Assembly: GCA_963842515.1 (NCBI GenBank)
Contig: CAWJGO010000002.1
Span: forward strand, 124,001-188,000
From: CADEED01 sp963842515
Lineage (GTDB): Bacteria > Pseudomonadota > Gammaproteobacteria > Steroidobacterales > Steroidobacteraceae
Direction of reading: 5' to 3'
DNA length: 64,000 nucleotides
The notes beneath the pieces are model-generated. The model searched no databases and was not told where the DNA came from. It saw nothing but the letters and a program-made list of their open reading frames with translations. The position numbers and the translations under genes are program-made. The stretch's first letter is position 1; each line of letters begins with the position of its first letter. Positions 9,978 to 16,841 of this stretch are shown here, in pieces.

Positions 9978-10940
9978 ATGAGCAAAATCAGGGCGGCAGT
10001 GATCGGCGTCGGCTACCTCGGCCGTTTTCATGCGCAGAAGTACGCGCAGCTTGCGGCCTGCGAACTCGTCGCTGTGGTCGATGGGCGCGAAGAGGTGCGC
10101 AAGGCAGTGGCGGCGGAAACCGGCACTCAGGCCGTGGCTGATTACCGCGAGTTGCTCGGCAAAGTGGATGCCGTCAGCGTGGTAACGCCGACGCCGGCCC
10201 ATTTTGAGATCGCCGATGCCTTCCTGGCCGCCGGCGCCCACGTGCTGGTGGAAAAGCCGATAACGGAGACGCCTGAACAGGCGCGGGCCCTGATCGCGCA
10301 GGCCGTGAAGGCAGATAAGATCCTGCAGGTCGGCCACCTCGAGCGATTCAATGCCGCTGTGCTTGCCGCAGAGCCTCACCTGAGCTTGCCGCGCTTCATG
10401 GAGTGTCACCGGCTCGCGCCGTACAAGGAACGCGGTACGGATGTGAACGTGGTGCTCGATCTCATGATCCACGACATCGATCTGGTGCAGTCGTTGGCCG
10501 GCAGTGAAATCGTCAGCATCGACGCCATCGGCAGTCCGGTCTTCTCCGGCGAGATCGACATCGCCAACGCACGTCTGCGATTCGCCAATGGGTGCGTGGC
10601 CAACACCACAGCAAGCCGCGTGAGTCTCAAGACCGAACGCAAGCTGCGAATCTTTGAAGATGCCGCGTACATATCGCTCGACTTGCAGCAGAAAATTCTG
10701 ACTCTGATTCGGAAGCGCGAAGGTGTGCTGCAACCCGGGCAGCTGCCGGTAACTATCGAAGAGGCGAATCTCGAGCAGGGGGACGCCCTGAAAAGTGAAA
10801 TCGAGTCTTTCCTCGATTGCATCCGGAACAACACGCGCCCAATCGTGTCAGGAGAAGATGGGCTGCGCGCACTCGAGACCGCTATCCGCATTACCGAGCA
10901 GGTTCACGCAAACCTCGGAGCCACCCGCGGATCGGCTTGA
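9978..10940 (+). CDS. Gfo/Idh/MocA-family NAD(P)-dependent oxidoreductase
   Basis: A 320-residue dehydrogenase with an N-terminal Rossmann fold (AVIGVGYLGRFHAQKY, residues 6-22), the family EKP motif (LVEKPITETPEQA, about 94-106) and a C-terminal alpha/beta substrate domain with the conserved His in DLMIHDIDL (about 161). Such enzymes oxidise or reduce sugars, inositols or bile-pigment-like substrates; the UDP-N-acetylglucosamine 3-dehydrogenase/WlbA-like subgroup is possible but I cannot fix the substrate. The start is clear from the Rossmann motif, but no Shine-Dalgarno precedes it. The next gene begins 30 bases downstream. Confidence 0.9.
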   Translation: MSKIRAAVIGVGYLGRFHAQKYAQLAACELVAVVDGREEVRKAVAAETGTQAVADYRELLGKVDAVSVVTPTPAHFEIADAFLAAGAHVLVEKPITETPEQARALIAQAVKADKILQVGHLERFNAAVLAAEPHLSLPRFMECHRLAPYKERGTDVNVVLDLMIHDIDLVQSLAGSEIVSIDAIGSPVFSGEIDIANARLRFANGCVANTTASRVSLKTERKLRIFEDAAYISLDLQQKILTLIRKREGVLQPGQLPVTIEEANLEQGDALKSEIESFLDCIRNNTRPIVSGEDGLRALETAIRITEQVHANLGATRGSA

Positions 10941-10970
10941 AGGTGCTCGCGGCGGACCAACATATGCCGC

Positions 10971-11684
10971 ATGAACACACTCATTCGACCGCTCAGTGAC
11001 GTGCGACGGACGCTCGACATCGATCTAGTCGCCGATTTCACCTGCCCATGGTCGTGGCTTGGCATGGCTCAGCTCACGCGTGCGCTCGGCAGTCTGTCGG
11101 GCACCGTCGAAACTCGCCTGCGCTGGCACCCGTTCCGCATGGCAGGACCGAATGCCAATACCGCGCCGCGCAGCTTCCACGATTATCTGGCGGGCCGGCT
11201 GCCGCAGGGCATCAGCGTCCCGTTCGCGGAGAAGAGTCTGGCCGAGGCCGGTCGTGAGTTGGGCCTGGAATTCCATTTCGAGAAGCTGGGCCCGCTGCCC
11301 AGCACTTCGGAAGCTCACCGACTCGTGCAGCTCGCCTCCAACGATGGCCAGCAGGCCAATGTGGCGGCGGCAATTTTCCGTGCGTACTTCGAACAAGGCG
11401 CAGACATCGGTGACGTAACGGTCCTGGCGCAGATTGGTGCCGACGCCGGGCTCGATGAGAAAACCCTGAAGTCGTTTCGCGACACTCGCGAAGGCGAGAC
11501 CGTGCTCGCCGGCAGCGAAGAGCGGTTGCGAGGCTTCGGCGTGCGTACCGTGCCCAATCTCCTGTTTGGCGGTCGCGTGCTCGTCCCGGGCACCGTGAAT
11601 GTGGACACCTATGTGCATGCGCTCGACCAGGCGCTCTTTCCGGCCGACGACGAAGAAGAGAAGCAGAAGCCGACGCTTCATTGA
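10971..11684 (+). CDS. DsbA-fold oxidoreductase, FrnE/2-hydroxychromene-2-carboxylate isomerase-like
   Basis: A 237-residue cytoplasmic protein (no signal peptide) of the DsbA-like thioredoxin superfamily. The active-site position reads DFTCPWSWLG (about residues 23-32), so the second Cys of a CxxC pair is replaced by Ser. The helical insertion (residues about 65-165) and the cis-Pro region RTVPNLLFGG (about 187-196) are as in FrnE-type proteins. With one Cys it would act as a monothiol or glutathione-dependent isomerase rather than a disulfide oxidase. It follows the oxidoreductase by 30 bases in the same direction. Confidence 0.85.
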   Translation: MNTLIRPLSDVRRTLDIDLVADFTCPWSWLGMAQLTRALGSLSGTVETRLRWHPFRMAGPNANTAPRSFHDYLAGRLPQGISVPFAEKSLAEAGRELGLEFHFEKLGPLPSTSEAHRLVQLASNDGQQANVAAAIFRAYFEQGADIGDVTVLAQIGADAGLDEKTLKSFRDTREGETVLAGSEERLRGFGVRTVPNLLFGGRVLVPGTVNVDTYVHALDQALFPADDEEEKQKPTLH

Positions 11685-11747
11685 TGACGCAGACTGGCAG
11701 TCGCCGGCATGGCGGCTGCCTGTCCATCGCGTTACCTTACTGGCCGG

Positions 11748-13127
11748 ATGTGTACGGCCGAACTCAAAACCGAATTGCGCGCGATCGTCGGCGAGCAGGG
11801 CATGCTCGAAGGCACCTCTGTGCGTGAGCGAGCCGGTGCGTTGTGGCACGGGCGCGTGGATGCGGAGCTGCTGGTGCGGCCGCGCAGCACCGAGCAGGTG
11901 TCCGCGGTGCTCAAGTTGTGCCACGCGCGCGCGCAACCCGTCGTCACCCATGGTGGGCTCACGGGTCTCGTGAACGGCGCCGACGCCGACGCGGGCGACA
12001 TCGTCCTGTCGCTGGAGTCCATGAACGGCATCGAGCGCATCGACGTCCCCGGGCGCACTCTGCGTGCGCAGGCTGGGGCGAAACTCGGCCAGGTACAGCG
12101 CGCGGCCGATGAGCACGGCATGGTGTTCCCGCTCGACCTGGGTGCGCGCGACAGCGCCACGGTGGGCGGCAACATTTCCACGAACGCGGGCGGGTTGCGC
12201 GTCCTGCGATACGGAATGATGCGCAATCTCGTGCTGGGAATCGAAGCAGTGCTCGCCGACGGGACCGTGCTCACCTCGCTCAATCGCATGCTCAAGAACA
12301 ACGCCGGTTACGATCTCAAGCAGCTGTTCATCGGCAGTGAGGGTACGTTGGGAGTGGTCACGCGCGCCGAGCTGCGGTTGGTCTCACGCACGCGCAGCCA
12401 GGAAACCCTGCTGGCATCGCTGCCGGATTTCGATTCGTTGACGAAGTTGTTAGGGCGGCTGGACGCGGGCCTCGGCGGGCAGCTCGCGGCATTCGAAGCG
12501 CTGTGGGGCAACTATTACGACTACAACACGGCACCGCCGGCGCAAAACAGCGCGCCGCTCGCACGCGGCGCTCCGTTTTATGCCATTGCCGAAACGCTGG
12601 GGGGTGACCCCGAGCACGATCGCGCGCGCCTCGAGGCCGTGCTCGGCGAGGCGCTCGCGGACGGCCTGCTGACCGACGTGACGATCGCGAGCTCGGAAAC
12701 CGAGCGCCGCGCCATCTGGAACATCCGCGAAGACGTGTGGCAGGTGAAGAATATCGCGCCGCTGCTCACGTTCGACGTCAGCCTGCCGATGGAGAGCATG
12801 AAGGGGTACGCCGAAGAGGTTTGCGAGGCGGTGCTCGCATTCGCCGGCCCGAATCGTTGCTTCGTGTTCGGCCACATGGCGGATGGCAACCTGCACCTGG
12901 TAATCGCCGCCGGCGATGACGCGGCGACGCGCGCGAAGATCGAGCGTATCGTCTATGGCCCGCTGGCCGCCATCGGCGGCTCAGTATCCGCCGAGCACGG
13001 CATCGGGCTCGAGAAGCGCGACTATCTACCGCTGTCGCGCAGCGCGGCGGAGATTTCCACCATGCGTCTGCTCAAGCGGGCGCTCGATCCCAGGGGCATT
13101 CTCAATCCCGGCAAGGTGTTCGCATGA
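11748..13127 (+). CDS. FAD-linked oxidase of the GlcD/D-2-hydroxyacid dehydrogenase family
   Basis: A 459-residue flavoprotein. The PCMH-type FAD-binding domain covers about residues 40-215 (VVTHGGLTGLVNGA, then GGNISTNAGGLRVLRYG and the FIGSEGTLGVVT motif). The C-terminal oxidase domain has FGHMADGNLHL and SAEHGIGLEKR, typical of D-lactate, D-2-hydroxyglutarate and glycolate oxidase subunits. It oxidises a 2-hydroxyacid to the 2-oxoacid; the exact acid is not readable. ATG 11748 is chosen because family members start about here (CTAELKTELRAIVGEQG); ATG 11709 would add 13 poorly matching residues. Its stop overlaps the next start (ATGA). Confidence 0.88.
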   Translation: MCTAELKTELRAIVGEQGMLEGTSVRERAGALWHGRVDAELLVRPRSTEQVSAVLKLCHARAQPVVTHGGLTGLVNGADADAGDIVLSLESMNGIERIDVPGRTLRAQAGAKLGQVQRAADEHGMVFPLDLGARDSATVGGNISTNAGGLRVLRYGMMRNLVLGIEAVLADGTVLTSLNRMLKNNAGYDLKQLFIGSEGTLGVVTRAELRLVSRTRSQETLLASLPDFDSLTKLLGRLDAGLGGQLAAFEALWGNYYDYNTAPPAQNSAPLARGAPFYAIAETLGGDPEHDRARLEAVLGEALADGLLTDVTIASSETERRAIWNIREDVWQVKNIAPLLTFDVSLPMESMKGYAEEVCEAVLAFAGPNRCFVFGHMADGNLHLVIAAGDDAATRAKIERIVYGPLAAIGGSVSAEHGIGLEKRDYLPLSRSAAEISTMRLLKRALDPRGILNPGKVFA

Positions 13128-14047
13128 GCGCTCCCGCGCATCTCCATCGTCTGAAACGTGAAGTCACCGTCGCGGCGACGCAGTTCGCCTGCGGCTGGGA
13201 TGTCGACGCGAACATTGCCACGGCGGAAAAGCTGGTGCGCCAGGCAGCGCTGCAGGGCGCGCAGATCATCCTCATCCAGGAGCTCTTCGAGACACCTTAC
13301 TTCTGCATCGAGCAGGATTCGCGCCATCTGCGCATCGCCACCACCGTGACCGACAACCGCGCCGTCAATCACTTCGCGACGATCGCGCGTGAGCTCGGCG
13401 TGGTGCTGCCGATCAGTTTCTTCGAGAAGGCCAACAGCTCGTTCTTCAATTCCGTTGCGATCCTCGACGCCGACGGCACCAACCTCGGCGTGTATCGCAA
13501 GTCGCATATTCCGAATGGCCCGGGTTACCAGGAGAAGAACTACTTCAGCCCCGGCGACACGGGCTTCAAGGTCTGGGATACGAAGTACGCGCGCATTGGT
13601 GTCGGCATCTGCTGGGACCAGTGGTTTCCCGAGACCGCCCGTGCCATGGCATTGATGGGCGCCGAGCTGCAGTTCTATCCCACGGCCATCGGTAGTGAGC
13701 CGCCGCCGGCGCTTCCCGTGAATTCGCGCGATCACTGGCAGCGCACGCAGCAAGGTCATGCCGCCGCGAATCTGACGCCCGTGATCGTCTCCAACCGCGT
13801 CGGCACCGAACGGGCGCTGCAGGACCCCGAAGGGCTCTTCATCCGTTTCTATGGCTCGAGCTTCATCGCCGATCCGACCGGCGCGAAAGTGATGGAGGCA
13901 GGTGAAGAAGGCGAGGCGGTGCTCACCGCGAAGTTCGACCTCGCCGCGATTGAAGAGATGCGCAACAACTGGTTCGTATTCCGCGACCGGCGTCCGGAGC
14001 TGTACGGTGCGCTAACAACCTACGATGGCGGGAATCATGGTGGGTAG
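13124..14047 (+). CDS. aguB: N-carbamoylputrescine amidase
   Basis: A 307-residue nitrilase-superfamily enzyme that hydrolyses N-carbamoylputrescine to putrescine, CO2 and ammonia in the agmatine route of polyamine synthesis. The Glu-Lys-Cys triad is visible: E53 in IQELFETPYF, K126 in VYRKSHIPNGPGY and C163 in GICWDQWFPE. The PNGPGYQEKNYFSPG stretch and the HWQRTQQGHAAAN segment are characteristic of AguB rather than of general amidases. Agmatine deiminase (aguA), its usual partner, is not next to it within the window. The start overlaps the preceding stop (ATGA), so it is coupled to the FAD oxidase gene. Confidence 0.93.
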   Translation: MSAPAHLHRLKREVTVAATQFACGWDVDANIATAEKLVRQAALQGAQIILIQELFETPYFCIEQDSRHLRIATTVTDNRAVNHFATIARELGVVLPISFFEKANSSFFNSVAILDADGTNLGVYRKSHIPNGPGYQEKNYFSPGDTGFKVWDTKYARIGVGICWDQWFPETARAMALMGAELQFYPTAIGSEPPPALPVNSRDHWQRTQQGHAAANLTPVIVSNRVGTERALQDPEGLFIRFYGSSFIADPTGAKVMEAGEEGEAVLTAKFDLAAIEEMRNNWFVFRDRRPELYGALTTYDGGNHGG

Positions 14048-14095
14048 GGATCAGGAGATTGCCGAGATCGATGGGTGGTCCCGCGCCTGAGCGCG

Positions 14096-14121
14096 CCCGT
14101 CACGGCCGGAACCGTGACGGG
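14096..14121. terminator. Strong 10-bp hairpin between aguB and the tmRNA gene
   Basis: Arms CCCGTCACGG and CCGTGACGGG are perfectly complementary with a six-base loop (CCGGAA). It lies 48 bases after the aguB stop and 4 bases beyond the tmRNA 3' end, between convergent genes, so it can serve both as a terminator. There is no T tract on either side, so termination may need Rho or may be inefficient. Confidence 0.55.
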
Positions 14122-14124
14122 AAT

Positions 14125-14476
14125 TGGTGGAGGCGGCGGGAATTGAACCCGCGTCCGCAAGCGTTAGACGTAAGACTCTACGTACGTAGCTGCTTCTTTG
14201 TTTTCTCGCCTCACGCTACCCGAAGAGCAGGGAAAACGCTCAGCCAGCGACTGTGACTCTTAACGATTCCGCCAGTAGCACACGGAAACGCGATCCTATG
14301 AGCGCTACCCCAGATTCAGCGGCATAGGCACCAACTGGTCTGAGGGCAACCGCGATTAGGCGGCTAGTGCGTAGTTGTCGTCGTTGGCAACTATGAAGTG
14401 CAAAGTTTTTAACGAGGGCCATGCGCCTCGGTACGCCTCTTACGGTTCACTACCCACGTCGAAACCGGTCGCCCCC
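14125..14476 (-). ncRNA. ssrA: tmRNA (ssrA)
   Basis: Transfer-messenger RNA that rescues stalled ribosomes and tags the nascent chain for proteolysis. The 5' end GGGGGCGACC pairs with the 3' tRNA-like end, which closes with GTTCAATTCCCGCCGCCTCC and an encoded CCA at 14127-14125. The open reading frame resumes at GCC and encodes the tag ANDDNYALAA followed by TAA, close to the enteric ANDENYALAA tag; the terminal LAA is the ClpXP/FtsH degron. Length is about 352 nt, usual for proteobacteria. A TATGCT -10-like box lies at 14496-14491. Its protein partner SmpB is encoded 84 bases upstream on the same strand. Confidence 0.96.
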
Positions 14477-14559
14477 GTAAAGGTGATGCGAGCATACATG
14501 TGGGCTGCTCTGCCGTCTGCAAGGGATCCGGCAATCGTGCGAAAGGACCGGAAAATCGA

Positions 14560-15048
14560 TCAGCGGCCGCGCAGTACCCGCGCCTTGTCCCGCTGCCAGT
14601 CGCGATCCTTTTCCGTGGCGCGCTTGTCGTGTTGCTTCTTGCCCTTGGCAAGCCCGATCTCGAGCTTCGCGCGCCCGTCCTTCCAATGCAGATCGAGCGG
14701 CACCAGCGTGTATCCCTTGCGCTCGACACTGCCCACCAGCCGCGAGAGCTCCGACTTGTTGAGCAACAGTTTGCGCGTGCGGATCGGATCGGGAATCACG
14801 TGCGTCGATGCGGTCTTGAGCGGCGTGATGTTCGCGCCGAACAGGAAGGCTTCCCCTTCCTTCAGATAGACGTACGCCTCGGCGACCTGCGCCTTGCCGG
14901 CACGCATGGATTTGACTTCCCAGCCCTGGAGCACGAGCCCGGCTTCGAGCCTCTCCTCGATGAAGTAGTCGTAGCGCGCGCGGCGATTTTCCGCGATCAG
15001 CCGCGCCGGTTCCTTCTTGTCGGGTTTGTTCTTGACGGGTCTGTTCAT
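14560..15048 (-). CDS. smpB: tmRNA-binding protein SmpB
   Basis: A 162-residue basic RNA-binding protein that delivers tmRNA to stalled ribosomes. Diagnostic segments are IAENRRARYDYFIEE, GLVLQGWEVKSMRAGK and the beta-barrel residues KEGEAFLFGANI; the C-terminal tail (KKQHDKRATEKDRDWQRDKARVL, in parts) is the Lys/Arg-rich helix that enters the empty mRNA channel. I chose ATG 15048 because family proteins begin about there; ATGs at 15066 and 15084 would add 6-12 residues and no start has a strong Shine-Dalgarno. Encoded just upstream of ssrA on the same strand and divergent from ratA. Confidence 0.95.
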   Translation of the reverse strand: MNRPVKNKPDKKEPARLIAENRRARYDYFIEERLEAGLVLQGWEVKSMRAGKAQVAEAYVYLKEGEAFLFGANITPLKTASTHVIPDPIRTRKLLLNKSELSRLVGSVERKGYTLVPLDLHWKDGRAKLEIGLAKGKKQHDKRATEKDRDWQRDKARVLRGR

Positions 15049-15104
15049 GTTGCTGGCCGGCGGCATTGTACCCGTGCGACCCATGTTTCATTTAAATTGA
15101 CGCC

Positions 15105-15539
15105 ATGCGTGAAGTGAAACGTTCGGCGTTGATCGCGGAGTCGCCGGCGCGAATGTTCGCGCTCATCAACGACATCGAGCGGTATCCGTTGTTCGTACCC
15201 GGGTGTACAGCCGCGCGCATCGAGTCGCGCAAGGACAACGAGATGGTGGCGACCCTCAACATCAAACGGGGACCTCTGCGCGCCGAATTCACCACTCGCA
15301 ATCTGCTCGAACCCGACAAGCGGGTGCTCATGCAATTCGTGAGCGGACCGTTCCGGGTGCTGGAGGGACTGTGGACGCTGACACCGCTCGGCGAGCTCGG
15401 CTGTCGCGTCGAGCTCGAGATGCGCTTCGAATTCGCCAACCGTCTCGCGGGCACGTTGTTCGAATCGCTGTTCGAAGACACCGCGGCTTCGCTGGTTGAC
15501 GCCTTCGTCAAACGCGCCCGTGAAACCAAGACTAACTAG
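15105..15539 (+). CDS. ratA: RatA/COQ10-family START-domain protein
   Basis: A 144-residue polyketide-cyclase/START-fold protein (PasT/RatA, YfjG). Family marks are the start REVKRSALIAESPARMF, INDIERYPLFVPGC (residues about 22-35) and the amphipathic C-terminal helix. Homologues bind ubiquinone-like lipids (COQ10 in mitochondria) and, in E. coli, have been described both as a persister/stress factor and as a ribosome-association toxin; which applies here is unknown. It is divergent from smpB (56 bases) and followed 3 bases later by rnfH, the order seen widely in gammaproteobacteria. Confidence 0.93.
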   Translation: MREVKRSALIAESPARMFALINDIERYPLFVPGCTAARIESRKDNEMVATLNIKRGPLRAEFTTRNLLEPDKRVLMQFVSGPFRVLEGLWTLTPLGELGCRVELEMRFEFANRLAGTLFESLFEDTAASLVDAFVKRARETKTN

Positions 15540-15542
15540 GCT

Positions 15543-15866
15543 ATGAAACACTGCACTGTGGTATTCGCGACACCCGAGCGGCAGTGGCTGTGGCCGGTGT
15601 CGCTGCCCGATGCTGCCACCGTAGGCGATGCGTTGGGGCTGGCGCGTGAGCAGGCGGCGGGAATCGACGTGCCATGGGACGCCCACGTGGGAATTTTCGG
15701 AGAGTTGTGCGACGCCTCCGCGGTGCCGCGCGACGGCGACCGGATCGAAATCTACCGGCCGCTCAGGTTGGACCCGAAGGAGTCCCGGCGGGCGCGGGCG
15801 AGGGCAGGGAAGGCGGGACAGGATCGGGAGCCTTCTCGCCCTCCGGCTTTGCAGGTTCGGAAGTAG
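15543..15866 (+). CDS. rnfH: RnfH-family ubiquitin-like protein (RatB)
   Basis: A 107-residue beta-grasp protein of the RnfH/YfjF family: a ubiquitin-like core (about residues 1-82) with the family ends VGIFGELCDASAVPRDGDRIEIYRPL (in parts) and LRLDPKESRRARA. The role is unsettled; it usually sits beside ratA. The last 104 bases overlap the 3' end of bamE on the opposite strand, so its basic tail (RARARAGKAGQDREPSRPP) and the Pro-rich BamE tail are encoded by the same DNA read in opposite directions. Confidence 0.88.
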   Translation: MKHCTVVFATPERQWLWPVSLPDAATVGDALGLAREQAAGIDVPWDAHVGIFGELCDASAVPRDGDRIEIYRPLRLDPKESRRARARAGKAGQDREPSRPPALQVRK

Positions 15867-16308
15867 GAGTCGTCCCGGTATTCGCGGGTTTGTTGCGACC
15901 GAACATGCGTTGCCACAGGCTGCGTTTCGGACCCTTGTTTTCGGCCATGGCCTTGCGCAGGTCGCGCTCCAGCTGGGCGAGATCCGCCTCGGTGGGCACA
16001 CCCAGGTTTTCGAAGCGTTGCACTTTGTCTTCGGCGAAGTAGACAGTCAGGCGGCGCTTGAGCGGTTCCTTGAACCGCTTCGAGCTGAAGAAATAGTAGT
16101 AATCCCAGCGATCTTCATCGAACGCGTCGGGCACCATCGGTGTGCCAAGCAGGAAACGCACCTGGCTGCGCGTCATGCCTTCCTTGAGCTGGCCCACGGA
16201 TTCGGCGACGAGATAGTTGCCCTGCTGAATGTTCATCTTGTAAACACAGCCGGAAGCGAGGAGCGCGCCAGCGGCGAGCAAAATGGTTGGTAGTGCAAGG
16301 CGTTTCAT
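15763..16308 (-). CDS. bamE: Outer membrane assembly lipoprotein BamE (SmpA/OmlA)
   Basis: A lipoprotein subunit of the BAM complex that inserts beta-barrel proteins in the outer membrane. A signal peptide ends LLASGC (lipobox, Cys21), followed by the BamE fold: YKMNIQQGNY, LKEGMTRSQVRFLLGTP and DRWDYYYFF. At 181 residues it is longer than the enteric protein (about 113); the extra C-terminal part (from about residue 128) is Pro/Lys-rich and probably disordered. A TATGAT box at 16322-16317 precedes the ATG by only 8 bases, which would give an almost leaderless message. Divergent from fur, 41 bases apart, a conserved pairing. Confidence 0.94.
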   Translation of the reverse strand: MKRLALPTILLAAGALLASGCVYKMNIQQGNYLVAESVGQLKEGMTRSQVRFLLGTPMVPDAFDEDRWDYYYFFSSKRFKEPLKRRLTVYFAEDKVQRFENLGVPTEADLAQLERDLRKAMAENKGPKRSLWQRMFGRNKPANTGTTPTSEPAKPEGEKAPDPVPPSLPSPAPAGTPSGPT

Positions 16309-16349
16309 GGTGGCGCATCATACCGCATCGTTTTTTCGGAGATTGCGGC

Positions 16350-16802
16350 TTGGAAAGCAAAGACCTGCGCAAAGCCGGGCTCAAAGTGACGGGACCGAGG
16401 CTCAAGATTCTCGAAATTCTCGAGGGCAGCCCGACCCGCCACATGTCCGCTGAGGGCATTTACAAGCGATTGATCGAGTCGAACGAGGACATCGGCCTCG
16501 CGACCGTATATCGCGTGCTCACGCAGTTCCAGGCCGCGGGCCTTGTGTCGCGGCACCATTTTGAAGACGGCATGGCCGTGTTCGAGCTCAATCAGGGAAC
16601 GCATCACGACCATATCGTGTGTCTGGACTGCGGCCGCGTCGAAGAGTTCATCGACGAGTCGATCGAAGAGCGCCAGGAAGAGATCGCTACTCGGCTCGGA
16701 TACGAGCTTCGCGATCACGCGATGACGTTGTACGGCCATTGCCGCAAACCGGGGTGCCCTTCGGCGAAGGGCCCGCTGAAACCGCCGAACAAGAATAGCT
16801 GA
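16350..16802 (+). CDS. fur: Ferric uptake regulator Fur
   Basis: A 150-residue Fe(II)-dependent repressor of iron-acquisition genes. It shows the winged-helix DNA-binding half (LRKAGLKVTGPRLKILEIL, GLATVYRVLTQFQAAGLVSRHHFE in parts) and the metal-binding half (HHDHIVCLDCGRVEEF), ending with a C-terminal GHCRKPGC that adds a second Cys pair. The start is TTG at 16350, with GGAG 8 bases upstream; the first ATG of the longer frame (16287) overlaps bamE and would add a non-matching extension. No clear Fur box is visible in the short bamE/fur gap. Confidence 0.95.
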   Translation: MESKDLRKAGLKVTGPRLKILEILEGSPTRHMSAEGIYKRLIESNEDIGLATVYRVLTQFQAAGLVSRHHFEDGMAVFELNQGTHHDHIVCLDCGRVEEFIDESIEERQEEIATRLGYELRDHAMTLYGHCRKPGCPSAKGPLKPPNKNS

Positions 16803-16820
16803 GCGCTACACCCGGCGTTG

Positions 16821-16839
16821 GCCCGGCGGTTTACCGGGC
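16821..16839. terminator. Hairpin between convergent fur and recN
   Basis: GCCCGG and CCGGGC arms with a seven-base loop lie in the 39-base gap between the fur and recN stops. No T tract follows on either strand. The position suggests a shared transcription end. Confidence 0.4.
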
Positions 16840-16841
16840 AC

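Noticed and set aside
14240..14422. Short open frame on the minus strand inside the tmRNA gene
   Set aside because: It lies wholly within the folded tmRNA and is not a separate gene; only the ten-codon tag is translated.
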